From WVZH01 sp034430895 (GTDB taxonomy: Bacteria; Chloroflexota; Anaerolineae; Anaerolineales; E44-bin32), in assembly GCA_034430895.1 (NCBI GenBank), contig DAOUDW010000102.1, forward strand, positions 1-64,000: a stretch of DNA of 64,000 nt. The letters are read 5' to 3'. Below the pieces are notes generated by a model. It did not search any database. It saw only the letters and a program-made list of their open reading frames with translations, and was not told the origin of the DNA. Shown here piece by piece: positions 24,935-33,800 of this stretch (position 1 is the stretch's first letter; each line of letters opens with the position of its first letter). The translations under genes were made by a program, and so were the position numbers.

Positions 24935-26404
24935 TCAGCGCTTCGTCTCATCCACTGGCCAGCAACACAACACCAACTGCTTGGCCGCCCTGACTTCATC
25001 CATACGCCCAAAGGGGGTTTCGTGCGGCGCGGTGGTCAGGATCTCGGGATTCTCACGAGCCTCACGAGCAATTTGCCGCATCGCATCCACAAAAGCATCC
25101 AGAGTCTGCTTGCTTTCAGTTTCTGTGGGTTCGATCATCAGTGCTTCCGGCACGATCAGCGGAAAGTAATTTGTCGGTGGGTGAAAACCGAAATCCATCA
25201 GTCTTTTAGAGATATCGAGCGCATGGATTTCAGGAACATCCTGCCAATGTCCTTCCGCCACGAACTCGTGCATACAAATTCGATCGTAAGAAATTCGATA
25301 CGTATCCTTCAACAACACACGCAAGTAGTTGGCGTTCAGAACCGCATGATCGGCGATGTCGCGCAACCCTTCATTCCCCTGCATGCGCATGTAAGCGTAT
25401 GCGCGCACCAAAACACCAAAGTGCCCCTGGAACAGCTTCACCCGACCGATGCTCTTTGCCGGCTCCACCAGGCCATACAACGGAGGGATATTTTCATCAC
25501 CCAACTCCACGATCTCAACAATCGGACTCGGCAGGAAATCCGTAAGGTGCGCAGCAACACCCACCGGACCCGATCCAGGTCCTCCACCGCCGTGGGGAGT
25601 AGAAAACGTCTTATGCAGATTGTAGTGAAGGATGTCGAAACCCAAATCACCGGGACGCACCACACCCAACATCGCATTCATGTTCGCCCCGTCACCGTAA
25701 ACCAATCCACCACAATCGTGGACAACTTGAATCACATCAAGCACGTGTTCCTCGAACAAACCCAGGGTGTTCGGGTTGGTCAGCATCAAACCGGCGACCG
25801 AATCGTCACAAAAACCGCGCAACGCATCGATGTCGATGTTGCCGCGTGGATCGGAGGGAACTTCGATCACCTGCATGCCGCTCATCGCAATCGAGGCAGG
25901 GTTTGTCCCGTGGGCAGAATCGGGGACCAAAATGATGTTTCGTTCGACATCGCCACGGTCTTCGTGATAGGCGCGGATGATCAGGATGCCGGTGAGTTCA
26001 CCCTGCGCACCGGCCGCTGGTTGCAAGCTGACGGCACGGAACCCGCCGATCTCCATCAGCCACTGCTGCACGGCGTACATCAGTGCCATATTGCCTTGAA
26101 GGAGTGCGGGATCCTGAAGCGGATGAGTCAGCGCGAAACCCGGCAGTCGGGCGACTTCCTCATTGATCTTGGGATTGTATTTCATTGTGCAAGAACCGAG
26201 TGGGTAAAACCCGGTGTCAACGCCGTGGTTGAGCTGCGACAAGCGGGTAAAGTGACGCACGACATCGATCTCGGAAAGCTCCGGCAGCGGCAAGTCCTCA
26301 CGCACGAGAGATTCAGGCAGCTTCGCTTGTTCAACGTCCAACGCCGGCATCTCGATCCCGATCCGTCCGGGAGATGAGAGTTGATAAATCAAGGGCTCAA
26401 TCAT
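24935..26404 (-). CDS. gcvPB: Glycine dehydrogenase (decarboxylating) subunit 2
   Basis: The 489-residue protein is the PLP-binding half of the split P-protein of the glycine cleavage system. It decarboxylates glycine and passes the aminomethyl group to the lipoyl arm of GcvH. The PLP Lys is in NLHKTFSTPHGGGG, and GFYPLGSCTMKYNP, VPDSAHGTNPAS and DGANMNA are family segments. Its start overlaps the end of gcvPA by 8 bp, so the two are coupled. It is the last gene of the riboswitch-controlled operon. gcvT is not in the operon or elsewhere in the window. Confidence 0.95.
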   Translation of the reverse strand: MIEPLIYQLSSPGRIGIEMPALDVEQAKLPESLVREDLPLPELSEIDVVRHFTRLSQLNHGVDTGFYPLGSCTMKYNPKINEEVARLPGFALTHPLQDPALLQGNMALMYAVQQWLMEIGGFRAVSLQPAAGAQGELTGILIIRAYHEDRGDVERNIILVPDSAHGTNPASIAMSGMQVIEVPSDPRGNIDIDALRGFCDDSVAGLMLTNPNTLGLFEEHVLDVIQVVHDCGGLVYGDGANMNAMLGVVRPGDLGFDILHYNLHKTFSTPHGGGGPGSGPVGVAAHLTDFLPSPIVEIVELGDENIPPLYGLVEPAKSIGRVKLFQGHFGVLVRAYAYMRMQGNEGLRDIADHAVLNANYLRVLLKDTYRISYDRICMHEFVAEGHWQDVPEIHALDISKRLMDFGFHPPTNYFPLIVPEALMIEPTETESKQTLDAFVDAMRQIAREARENPEILTTAPHETPFGRMDEVRAAKQLVLCCWPVDETKR

Positions 26405-27740
26405 GATTCACCGTCTTCAGTGCGGCGACCAGGGCATCGATTTCCGCTTCGGTATTTGTCTCCGTCACAGCGATCAACATGTGGTTTTCCAATTCAGCGT
26501 AATCCCTGCCGAGGTCATAACCCCCAATGATATCCTCTTCGAGCAGTCGCTCGTTGATCGTTTTCACCGCTTGGGGACATTCAATCACGAATTCGTGGAA
26601 GAAATCAGTGGAATTCCATAGACGGTACCCACGCAGCGCATCGATCTTTTTCGCCGCCGCGTGTGCCTTGTGAAAACACAATTCCGCCACGTCTCGCAAG
26701 CCCTGCTTGCCCATCAGGGAAACATAGACCGTCGCAGCCAAGGCCATGAGGCCTTGATTGGTGCAGATGTTGGATGTCGCCTTTTCCCGACGAATGTGCT
26801 GCTCGCGGGGCGCCAGGGTCAACACGAAACCTCGCTGACCGCGGCTGTCTACAGTCTCTCCAACCAACCGGCCGGCCATCTTGCGAACGTATTTTTCGCG
26901 CGTGGTGAAGATGCCCAGTGTGGGCCCCCCGAAGGAAAGCGGAATACCCAGCGGCTGCCCATCTCCCGCCACGATATCGGCGCCAAACTCGCCCGGAGGT
27001 TTGAGCAAGCCCAAGGAAAGTGGATTAACCACGACACAGAACAACGCCCCCACCTCGTGGGCTGCCTCACCCAACGCTGTCCAATCTTGAATGCCTCCGA
27101 AGAAATCCGGATATTGAACCGCAACCAGCGCGGTGTTCTCATCCAATGCATCCCTCAACCATTCCACACCGTGATCGAGATCGTCATCACCGATCAGCGC
27201 CAAATCCATACCTCGTGTATACGTCCGTACGACTTGGCGATACTGCGGATGAATCGCGGGAGAAAGAACCACCTTCGATCGTTTCCCTTGATGGACATTG
27301 AGCGCCATGACGACCGCTTCAGCTAGTGCTGTGGCGCCATCATAATGGGAAGCATTGGAAACCTGCATACCGGTCAAATTGACCATCAGGCTTTGATACT
27401 CGAAAATGGCTTGCAGTGTTCCCTGGGAAATCTCCGGCTGATAAGGCGTGTATGCCGTATAGAATTCGTTCCTGCGGAGAATCGCATCCACCGCCGAGGG
27501 AATGAAGTGGTTATACGCCCCGGCCCCCAGGAAACAAGCGACGTGGCGCATGTTGAGATTGACCTCAGCCAGGGATTGCAGCTCGGCAGCGATCTCCATC
27601 TCCGTAACGGCACCCGGAAGATCGAAATCCGGAAAACGAACCTTTTCCGGAATGATTTGATAGAGATCTTCGATGCGTTCGATGCCAATCGCATCGAGCA
27701 TAGCCCGTCGATCTTCATCCGTATGGGGAATAAACGCCAT
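26397..27740 (-). CDS. gcvPA: Glycine dehydrogenase (decarboxylating) subunit 1
   Basis: The 447-residue subunit pairs with GcvPB to form the heterotetrameric P-protein. It starts MAFIPHTDEDRRAML and contains FLGAGAYNHFIPSAVD, YTPYQPEISQGTLQ and NLTGMQVSNASHYDG, all typical of GcvPA. AGGAGG precedes the ATG. It lies 83 bp downstream of gcvH and overlaps gcvPB. The split arrangement (two subunits) is common in thermophiles and Firmicutes, rather than the single ~950-residue GcvP. Confidence 0.95.
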   Translation of the reverse strand: MAFIPHTDEDRRAMLDAIGIERIEDLYQIIPEKVRFPDFDLPGAVTEMEIAAELQSLAEVNLNMRHVACFLGAGAYNHFIPSAVDAILRRNEFYTAYTPYQPEISQGTLQAIFEYQSLMVNLTGMQVSNASHYDGATALAEAVVMALNVHQGKRSKVVLSPAIHPQYRQVVRTYTRGMDLALIGDDDLDHGVEWLRDALDENTALVAVQYPDFFGGIQDWTALGEAAHEVGALFCVVVNPLSLGLLKPPGEFGADIVAGDGQPLGIPLSFGGPTLGIFTTREKYVRKMAGRLVGETVDSRGQRGFVLTLAPREQHIRREKATSNICTNQGLMALAATVYVSLMGKQGLRDVAELCFHKAHAAAKKIDALRGYRLWNSTDFFHEFVIECPQAVKTINERLLEEDIIGGYDLGRDYAELENHMLIAVTETNTEAEIDALVAALKTVNHD

Positions 27741-27823
27741 ATGCGTTAACCTCCTATCGAATCAGCGAATGAACCTGAATCGATGGGATGATTGGAAAAG
27801 GCATTCGCGATTCAGGCCGATCA

Positions 27824-28216
27824 TCAATGCTCCCGATCCTCACAGTATTTTTCGTAGGCTGCAGCATCCATTAAATCCTCGAGTTGTGCTGCATCTTTAA
27901 TTTCCAGTTTGGCCAGCCAGCCCTCACCATACGGATCACTATTGATGATTTCCGGTTCATCAACGATTCCAACGTTGATCTCACTCACCTGACCATCAAC
28001 GGGAACGTAAATTTCAGCCGCTGCCTTAACGGATTCGATCTCCCCCAATTCATCGCCGCGGGACAACGCATCTCCGACAGAAACCTTGATTTCCAGGTAG
28101 ACAATATCGGATAGCTGATCTTGCGCGTAATCCGTGATCCCTACCGTGCCGACTCCATTTTCCACACGAATCCACTCGTCATTTTTGGTGTACTTCAGGT
28201 CCTCTGGAAAGATCAT
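27824..28216 (-). CDS. gcvH: Glycine cleavage system H protein
   Basis: The 130-residue lipoyl carrier shuttles the aminomethyl group between the P and T proteins. The lipoylated Lys is in GEIESVKAAAEIYVPVDG; the N-terminal DLKYTKNDEWIRVE and C-terminal GEGWLAKLEI segments are standard. GAAGGAG lies upstream of the ATG. It is the first gene after the glycine riboswitch, followed by gcvPA and gcvPB. Confidence 0.96.
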   Translation of the reverse strand: MIFPEDLKYTKNDEWIRVENGVGTVGITDYAQDQLSDIVYLEIKVSVGDALSRGDELGEIESVKAAAEIYVPVDGQVSEINVGIVDEPEIINSDPYGEGWLAKLEIKDAAQLEDLMDAAAYEKYCEDREH

Positions 28217-28260
28217 CGTGCACTCCTTCTCAACTTAAGACGATTAATCGGACTATACAT

Positions 28261-28294
28261 AAAAATAAAGACGCACGCCATATAGGTGTGCGTC
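28261..28294 (-). terminator. Regulated terminator of the glycine riboswitch
   Basis: A 7-bp stem GACGCAC/GTGCGTC (28270-28276 with 28288-28294), extended by further pairs, is followed on the minus strand by TTTATTTTT. It directly follows the second aptamer and precedes gcvH, so it is the likely expression platform. Confidence 0.8.
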
Positions 28295-28295
28295 C

Positions 28296-28478
28296 TCTGT
28301 CGCGAACCTGAGAGATTCACTGCTCCCCACGCAGTTTGCCCCTTCGGTGTCTTTCGACTTTCCAGAGGAACTACCGGACAGGGTCCGTTTACCTGAGAGT
28401 TTCGCCCTGTGTCTGCACGTTTCCGCAGGGCTTGCCCCTTCGGTGTCCGCTCGAGGCGGCGCTCTCCCCTATCCAGAT
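28296..28478 (-). promoter_or_regulatory. Tandem glycine riboswitch
   Basis: Two similar aptamers lie in series on the minus strand. Aptamer 1 (about 28474-28391) and aptamer 2 (about 28376-28304) both carry ACACCGAAGGGGCAA and end in a CTCTCAGG segment (ACTCTCAGG, ATCTCTCAGG). This is the signature of cooperative glycine riboswitches, which turn on gcv genes when glycine is high. The terminator just downstream fits transcriptional ON control. Confidence 0.93.
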
Positions 28479-28493
28479 TCTCTTTATATATCA

Positions 28494-28522
28494 ATTCTAA
28501 GAATACAGGTCTAAAATGTCAA
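28494..28522 (-). promoter_or_regulatory. Promoter of the gcv operon
   Basis: Minus strand: TTGACA (28522-28517), a 17-bp spacer and TAGAAT (28499-28494). The predicted start point is just upstream of the riboswitch. Confidence 0.85.
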
Positions 28523-28634
28523 GGAGCCGTAAAACGGGAATACTTCAGACGATATTCCATAGCGCAAACGAACTGTCACGGATCGAATTTCACGAATACA
28601 ATTAGGTATCGAAATCATGATTTCCGGAGAGTAA

Positions 28635-29654
28635 ATGCGAAGAGAAGTCGTACTGATTACCGGTGCGAGTGGCGAAGTCGGCCACGATCTGATCACCCAT
28701 CTCAGCCAGCGGGGCAGTGTCGACATCGTTGGCCTGGACATCAAACCGTTAGACGAAGAACTGCGCCGGCGCTGTCATGAATTCATCCAGGGCGACATCC
28801 TCGATAAAACCGTCCTGGGACGCATCGTACTGCGCAATGAAATCCAGGCCATTTACCACCTTGCCACCATTCTCTCCACCAGCGCGGAATACAATCCACA
28901 AGGCGCTCATCGGGTGAACGTCGACGGCACGCTGAGACTCCTCAATCTCGCCGTCGAGCAAGCCCGTTGGCAGGGTCGGTCGGTCAAATTCATCTACCCC
29001 AGTTCCATCGCCGCCTACGGCCTTCCGGACCTGGAAACGAAGATGGCCACCGGCAAAGTCATAGAAACCGAACATTGTCAACCGTTCACGATGTATGGGT
29101 GCAACAAGCTCTACTGCGAACACCTGGGGCGCTACTATGCCGAACATTATCAGCAACTGGCTGCGGATCACGAACCACACAAAGTGGATTTTCGCTGTAT
29201 CCGCTTCCCGGGTCTGATCAGCGCAGAGACAATCCCTGCCGGCGGCACGAGTGACTTCGGCCCGGAGATGGTCCATCACGCCGCACAGGGAAAAGCCTAT
29301 CCAAGCTTCGTGCGTGAAGACACGCGTCTGCCGTTCATGGTCATGCCGGACGCGATCAAGGCGTTAATCTCTCTGGAAAACGCGGCGCACGAACACATCT
29401 CGCGGCATGTGTACAACGTCACCAGTTTCAGTATTTCGGCGGGCCAATTTCTACAGCGCATAAACCAAGCTTTTCCGCAAGCGCAGGTCACCTTCGAACC
29501 CGATCCAGCACGGCAGAAGATCGTAGATAGCTGGCCGGCTGACCTCGACGATTCGGCAGCCCGAAAGGATTGGGGCTGGATGCCGGATTACGACATCGAT
29601 CAGGCCTTCAACGAGTATCTCATTCCAACGATCCGGGAAAAATACCAGGAATAA
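28635..29654 (+). CDS. L-threonine 3-dehydrogenase, extended-SDR type
   Basis: The 339-residue protein has a Rossmann start VLITGASGEVGHDLI, the SDR Ser in IYPSSIAAYG and the catalytic Tyr-x3-Lys in YGCNKLY. The middle segments RFPGLISAETIPAGGTSDFGPEM and LPFMVMPDAIKALISL are characteristic of the epimerase-like (metal-free) threonine dehydrogenases, not the zinc MDR type. It would oxidise threonine to 2-amino-3-ketobutyrate, a route to glycine and acetyl-CoA. It diverges from the gcv operon across the riboswitch region, so a threonine-glycine-one-carbon link is likely, though no Kbl ligase is present. GGAGAG precedes the ATG. A UDP-sugar epimerase is the less likely alternative. Confidence 0.8.
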   Translation: MRREVVLITGASGEVGHDLITHLSQRGSVDIVGLDIKPLDEELRRRCHEFIQGDILDKTVLGRIVLRNEIQAIYHLATILSTSAEYNPQGAHRVNVDGTLRLLNLAVEQARWQGRSVKFIYPSSIAAYGLPDLETKMATGKVIETEHCQPFTMYGCNKLYCEHLGRYYAEHYQQLAADHEPHKVDFRCIRFPGLISAETIPAGGTSDFGPEMVHHAAQGKAYPSFVREDTRLPFMVMPDAIKALISLENAAHEHISRHVYNVTSFSISAGQFLQRINQAFPQAQVTFEPDPARQKIVDSWPADLDDSAARKDWGWMPDYDIDQAFNEYLIPTIREKYQE

Positions 29655-29688
29655 AAAAACGCCCCGCAGTTTTCCCATCTGCGAGGCG
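29653..29688 (-). terminator. Terminator of alr
   Basis: CGCC..CGCAG pairs with CTGCG.GGCG (29660-29669 with 29679-29688). On the minus strand it is followed by TTTTTTTATT. It lies between convergent tdh-like and alr genes. Confidence 0.85.
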
Positions 29689-29707
29689 ATCCCAAAACGA
29701 TATTCTC

Positions 29708-30820
29708 TCATTTATAGTGTCGTGGAACTCGCGCACTCAATCCGCAAACGACCTCGTAATTAAACGTATTCCAATGCGCTGCCAGCTCTTCCGCCGTAAT
29801 CCGTTCGGATCCCTGCTCGCCAATCAAAACGACTTCATCGCCAATCTCTGCTTCGGGCAATTCATCCAATCGAACCATCACCTGGTCCATACAGACTCGT
29901 CCCACCACGGAGACTCGCTGTCCGTGAATCAGGACCTGGTTGCCGTCCTCGCGCCGATAGCCATCGCCATAGCCAACGGGCACGACACCGATGCGTTCTT
30001 CCTCCTGCGTGGTATAGACGTGCCCATAGCTGACACCACTGCCAGGCGGGTAAACGTGGATGTGACTCAGGCGGGCGTGCCAGGAAAGTGCGGGACGCAT
30101 ACCCTCGAGCAATTCCACTTCACTCGACGGCGCCAGGCCGTATAAGGCGATACCTACACGAACCATGTCGAAATACGCACTTGGCCGTGTGAGCGCTGCA
30201 GCCGAATTGGCGGCATGCGCCATCGGTGGGCGCAATCCAGCAGACTCGATTTCTGCCAGCAAATCGGTAAACTTGCGTAATTGCCATTCTGTCGTGGGGG
30301 CATAGCGTTCATCGGCGCGGGCAAAATGGGTGAAGATTCCCTCCACGTTGACGTTCTCGAGCCCGGACAGCCGTTGCAACAAATCATATGCCAGTTCTGG
30401 CGGCGCGCCCAAACGGCTCATGCCTGTATCCACTTTTATGTGGATTTTCGCCGGCTGCGGTGCGCTGCGTGCGGCTGCAGCCAACACATCCAGTTGTTGG
30501 GGTTGAAAAAACGTCAGGGAGATGCCTTGTGCAAACGCTTCAGCGAAGCGCTCGTCCGGTGTGTAGCCCAACACCAGCACGGGAATATCGATCCCCGCTT
30601 TGCGCAGCTCGAAGGCTTCTTCCAATCGAGCTACACCGCAGTACGGCGCACCAGCTTGCACTGCCGCGCGCACCACTTCGATGATCCCGTGTCCGTATCC
30701 GTTTGCCTTAACCACCGCCATTGTGGGGACACCGGTACATTTACTTGTACGTTCGAGGTTGCCGATGATGACCCCGCGGTCGACTTCCAGCCAGTTGGAG
30801 TATCCGTTTTTTAGTTTCAC
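29708..30820 (-). CDS. alr: Alanine racemase
   Basis: The 370-residue PLP enzyme interconverts L- and D-alanine for peptidoglycan synthesis. The PLP Lys lies in MAVVKANGYGHG, and the second catalytic Tyr in GSGVSYGHVY. VKVDTGMSRLG-type (IHIKVDTGMSRLG), GIFTHFARADE, RVGIALYG and VGRVCMDQVMV are all present. Length is normal for Alr. It has its own terminator and is divergent from the DASS transporter, with a short shared promoter region. Presence of alr and uppP nearby (33801) suggests a peptidoglycan-producing cell. Confidence 0.95.
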   Translation of the reverse strand: MKLKNGYSNWLEVDRGVIIGNLERTSKCTGVPTMAVVKANGYGHGIIEVVRAAVQAGAPYCGVARLEEAFELRKAGIDIPVLVLGYTPDERFAEAFAQGISLTFFQPQQLDVLAAAARSAPQPAKIHIKVDTGMSRLGAPPELAYDLLQRLSGLENVNVEGIFTHFARADERYAPTTEWQLRKFTDLLAEIESAGLRPPMAHAANSAAALTRPSAYFDMVRVGIALYGLAPSSEVELLEGMRPALSWHARLSHIHVYPPGSGVSYGHVYTTQEEERIGVVPVGYGDGYRREDGNQVLIHGQRVSVVGRVCMDQVMVRLDELPEAEIGDEVVLIGEQGSERITAEELAAHWNTFNYEVVCGLSARVPRHYK

Positions 30821-30848
30821 GGGGCGAGTATAAGCCCAAGACGAACGG

Positions 30849-30876
30849 ATGACAATGGTTCACAAGCGTGTATAAT
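30849..30876 (+). promoter_or_regulatory. Promoter of the DASS transporter gene, likely leaderless
   Basis: ATGACA (30849-30854), a 16-bp spacer and perfect TATAAT (30871-30876). The expected start point at about 30883 is only ~3 bases from the ATG at 30886, so the transcript would have almost no leader. Confidence 0.6.
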
Positions 30877-30885
30877 CGAAGACCG

Positions 30886-32679
30886 ATGACCACAGAAGCT
30901 TGGATTACGATCGGCATCATAATCACTTCCGCTGTATTGCTCATCACCGAACGGCTGAGACCCGATCTTGTTGCCATCTTCGTCGCCCTTTCGCTGCGAC
31001 TTACCGGCGTACTCACCACCGAGCAATCGCTTTCAGGTTTCAGCCAAAGCGCCGTTCTCACCATCCTTTCGGTATTCATCATTACCCATGGTTTGGAAAA
31101 AACCGGCGTCACAGGTTGGGTGGGGCGTCATCTCTTGCGCCTGGCCGGCGCCTCCGAAAAACGTTTGTTGACCGTTATTACACTCACAGCCGCATTACTC
31201 TCCGCTTTTATGAACACGATTGCCGCAGCCGCGATTCTGCTTCCCACGACAATGGGTATTGCTCGCCAACTCAAGATCCGCCCTTCCCGTCTGCTTATGC
31301 CGCTTTCGTTCGGCGCACTCCTGGGGGGTACAGCCACGTTGCTGACCACCGCAAATATCATCGTCAGCAACACCTTGAACCAGAACGGATTGGCTCCCTA
31401 CAGCCTCTTTGAATTCCTTCCTGTTGGCATCCCCATCGTAATCACGGGTGCACTCTTGATGGTCTGGTTGGCGCCAAAACTCTTGCCGGATCGAGATCTT
31501 GCAGGAGAAATCGCCCGCATGAAACTGCTGCGCGGCGAATTAGCCCGCATCTATCACCTGCGGGAAGGAACATCGGAAGTCCGCCTGCAGGAAGATTCTT
31601 CGATGGCTGGCAAAACCTTACTCGAAGGCGCCTGGGGTAAGGAGCTCAATATAACCGTCCTGGGGATCTCGCACGACAACCAACTCACCCTCGCGCCCGA
31701 TCCGGGCATTGTGATTCAGGAAGAAGATGTCGTCTTACTCGATGGAACGCCGACCCCCGAGCAGATGAAACAGTACGGATTGGAATTCACATACACGTCC
31801 GACCTGGTGAGTGGCCTCGCCTCGGAGGATGTGCCCCTGGTCGAAATCGTCCTCGCGCCGCGCTCCGAACTCGAAAAGAAAACGCTGCGACAGATTCATT
31901 TTCGGGAACGCTTTGGATTGCAAGTCATCGCACTCTGGCGAGAAGGGCTCGTTATCCAACGCGGAATCGCAGATCTACCGCTTCGATTTGGCGACGCCAT
32001 GCTGCTTCAGGGTCTCAAGTCTAAAGTCCGATTGCTTCGTATGGATCCCAACTTCCTGATCCTCGAAGAAGAGCAGGAAATCCGTCCTGGCTGGCAAGCC
32101 CTCCTGGCCAGCCTGATCCTCATCGGCAGTTTGGCCTTAACTGCAATCCAGGTCATCCCCATCGCCATTGCAACCTTGCTCGGTGCAGCATTAATGGTCC
32201 TCACACGCTGCTTGACGATGGATCAAGCCTATCGCGCCATCGAGTGGCGGGCGATCTTTATGATCGCCGGCATGATCCCGTTGAGTACGGCGCTGCAGAT
32301 CACTGGTGCTGCAGATACCCTCGCGAATGGGCTTCTCCAATCCATCGGCATGACAGCTCCTCTGACAACCGGCATACTGCTCCTGGTGTGTGCTTCCATC
32401 TTGAGTCTTTTCTTGAGCGGACAAACCTCCGCCGTCGTCATGGCGCCCATCGCCATTGCAGCAGCAGTCTCGATGAACGTGGATCCTCGTGCGCTGTCCA
32501 TGGCCGTTGCGATCGGATGTTCGCTGGCTTTTATCAGCCCTCTCGGACATCCCGCCAATCTTCTCGTCATGGGGCCCGGCGGATACACCGTTCGCGACTA
32601 CGTTCGCCTCGGTATCCCACTCACCATCCTCACCATGGTCGTCGCATCTCTTGGTTTGCACTGGGCCTGGGGATTATGA
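30886..32679 (+). CDS. DASS/SLC13-type transporter with two TrkA-C domains
   Basis: About 597 residues. The N-terminal ~190 residues are polytopic with SAFMNTIAAAAILLP and FGALLGGTATLLTTANIIV, matching the divalent-anion/Na symporter fold (CitMHS/SLC13). Two RCK-C (TrkA-C) domains sit in the middle (about 205-390), and the second membrane half includes FLSGQTSAVVMAPIAI and LAFISPLGHPANLLVMGPGGY. Such proteins move sulfate, dicarboxylates or related anions; the substrate is not clear. Its stop overlaps the tgt start (ATGA), so the two are co-translated. No ribosome binding site precedes the ATG, in line with the leaderless promoter. Confidence 0.85.
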   Translation: MTTEAWITIGIIITSAVLLITERLRPDLVAIFVALSLRLTGVLTTEQSLSGFSQSAVLTILSVFIITHGLEKTGVTGWVGRHLLRLAGASEKRLLTVITLTAALLSAFMNTIAAAAILLPTTMGIARQLKIRPSRLLMPLSFGALLGGTATLLTTANIIVSNTLNQNGLAPYSLFEFLPVGIPIVITGALLMVWLAPKLLPDRDLAGEIARMKLLRGELARIYHLREGTSEVRLQEDSSMAGKTLLEGAWGKELNITVLGISHDNQLTLAPDPGIVIQEEDVVLLDGTPTPEQMKQYGLEFTYTSDLVSGLASEDVPLVEIVLAPRSELEKKTLRQIHFRERFGLQVIALWREGLVIQRGIADLPLRFGDAMLLQGLKSKVRLLRMDPNFLILEEEQEIRPGWQALLASLILIGSLALTAIQVIPIAIATLLGAALMVLTRCLTMDQAYRAIEWRAIFMIAGMIPLSTALQITGAADTLANGLLQSIGMTAPLTTGILLLVCASILSLFLSGQTSAVVMAPIAIAAAVSMNVDPRALSMAVAIGCSLAFISPLGHPANLLVMGPGGYTVRDYVRLGIPLTILTMVVASLGLHWAWGL

Positions 32680-33797
32680 GCGCGATTAAATTCGAAATCT
32701 CCGCCAGGGATGGAAACGCGCGTGCCGGTTTGCTGCACACGCCGCACGGCATCGTACAAACACCCGTTTTCATGCCCGTGGGCACACAAGCCACGGTGAA
32801 AGCGCTGACACCGCAGCAACTGGATGAATCGGGCGCCGCACTTATTCTCGGCAACGGCTACCATCTCCATCTTCGCCCGGGCGACGAGAAGATCGCCCGC
32901 CTGGGCGGCTTGCACGAATTCATGGCCTGGAACGGTCCGATCCTGACCGACTCGGGCGGCTTTCAGGTATTTTCATTGGCCAAGTGCCGACAGGTGGACC
33001 TCGACGGGGTGACTTTTCAGAGTCACCTTGATGGATCCGAACACCGCTTTACGCCGGAGAAAGTGATCGAGATTCAGGAAAATCTGGGCGCGGACATCAT
33101 CATGACCTTCGATGAATGCCCCGAACCGTATGACCACACTTACAATCAGGAAGCGCTCCAGCGAACACATGTATGGGCTGAACGATGTCTGGCCGCCAAA
33201 TCCCGCAGCGACCAGGCGCTCTTCGGCATCGTGCAAGGCGGTGTGTTCCCCGACTTGCGAGAACAATCCGCAGAATTTATCGCATCCTTAGGTTTTCCCG
33301 GGAACGCCATCGGCGGGCTTTCGGTAGGTGAAACCAAAGAAGAAATGCACGAGATGATCGAAGTCGTCAACAACGTATTGCCTGACGACCGACCCCGCTA
33401 CCTGATGGGCGTTGGCGCGCCCGATGATTTGGTGGAATGTGTTCTACGGGGCATCGACATGTTCGACTGCGTCCTGCCGACAAGGATGGCGCGCAATCAC
33501 ACCGCCCTAACCCGTCTCGGGCGTTTGAATCTGCGTAATTCACCCTTCAGCGACGACCAGCGTCCGATTGATGAGACCTGTACGTGCTATACTTGCCGGA
33601 CGTTCAGCCGAGCCTACATCCGTCATCTCTGTGTCGCTAAGGAGATTCTCGCAGCAACCTTGCTCAGCATTCATAATATCCACACGCTCACAACGCTTGC
33701 TGGCGATATGCGCCAGGCCATCTCGGATGCGAGATTGGAAGAATTCATACGTGAATTTCGATCGACCTACCGCAAACACCGATCGCCGGAGATCTAA
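32676..33797 (+). CDS. tgt: tRNA-guanine (queuine) transglycosylase
   Basis: The 373-residue enzyme exchanges guanine-34 for preQ1 in GUN-anticodon tRNAs. Family segments include PVFMPVGTQATVKAL, GNGYHLHLRPG, LTDSGGFQVFSLAKC, the catalytic-Asp segment GIDMFDCVLPTRMARN and the zinc site CTCYTCRTFSRAYIRHL. I chose the ATG that overlaps the previous stop because it gives the normal length (about 375); the frame is open much further upstream but inside the transporter gene. tgt is followed after 3 bp by uppP. Confidence 0.95.
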   Translation: MSAIKFEISARDGNARAGLLHTPHGIVQTPVFMPVGTQATVKALTPQQLDESGAALILGNGYHLHLRPGDEKIARLGGLHEFMAWNGPILTDSGGFQVFSLAKCRQVDLDGVTFQSHLDGSEHRFTPEKVIEIQENLGADIIMTFDECPEPYDHTYNQEALQRTHVWAERCLAAKSRSDQALFGIVQGGVFPDLREQSAEFIASLGFPGNAIGGLSVGETKEEMHEMIEVVNNVLPDDRPRYLMGVGAPDDLVECVLRGIDMFDCVLPTRMARNHTALTRLGRLNLRNSPFSDDQRPIDETCTCYTCRTFSRAYIRHLCVAKEILAATLLSIHNIHTLTTLAGDMRQAISDARLEEFIREFRSTYRKHRSPEI

Positions 33798-33800
33798 CGC

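Noticed and set aside
24911..26377. Open frame of 488 codons on the plus strand
   Set aside because: It lies opposite gcvPB, which has full family motifs. The plus-strand product is His/Arg/Gln-rich with no recognisable domain, as expected for a shadow frame.
28213..28494. Open frame of 93 codons on the minus strand upstream of gcvH
   Set aside because: It spans the glycine riboswitch and its terminator, which explain the sequence.
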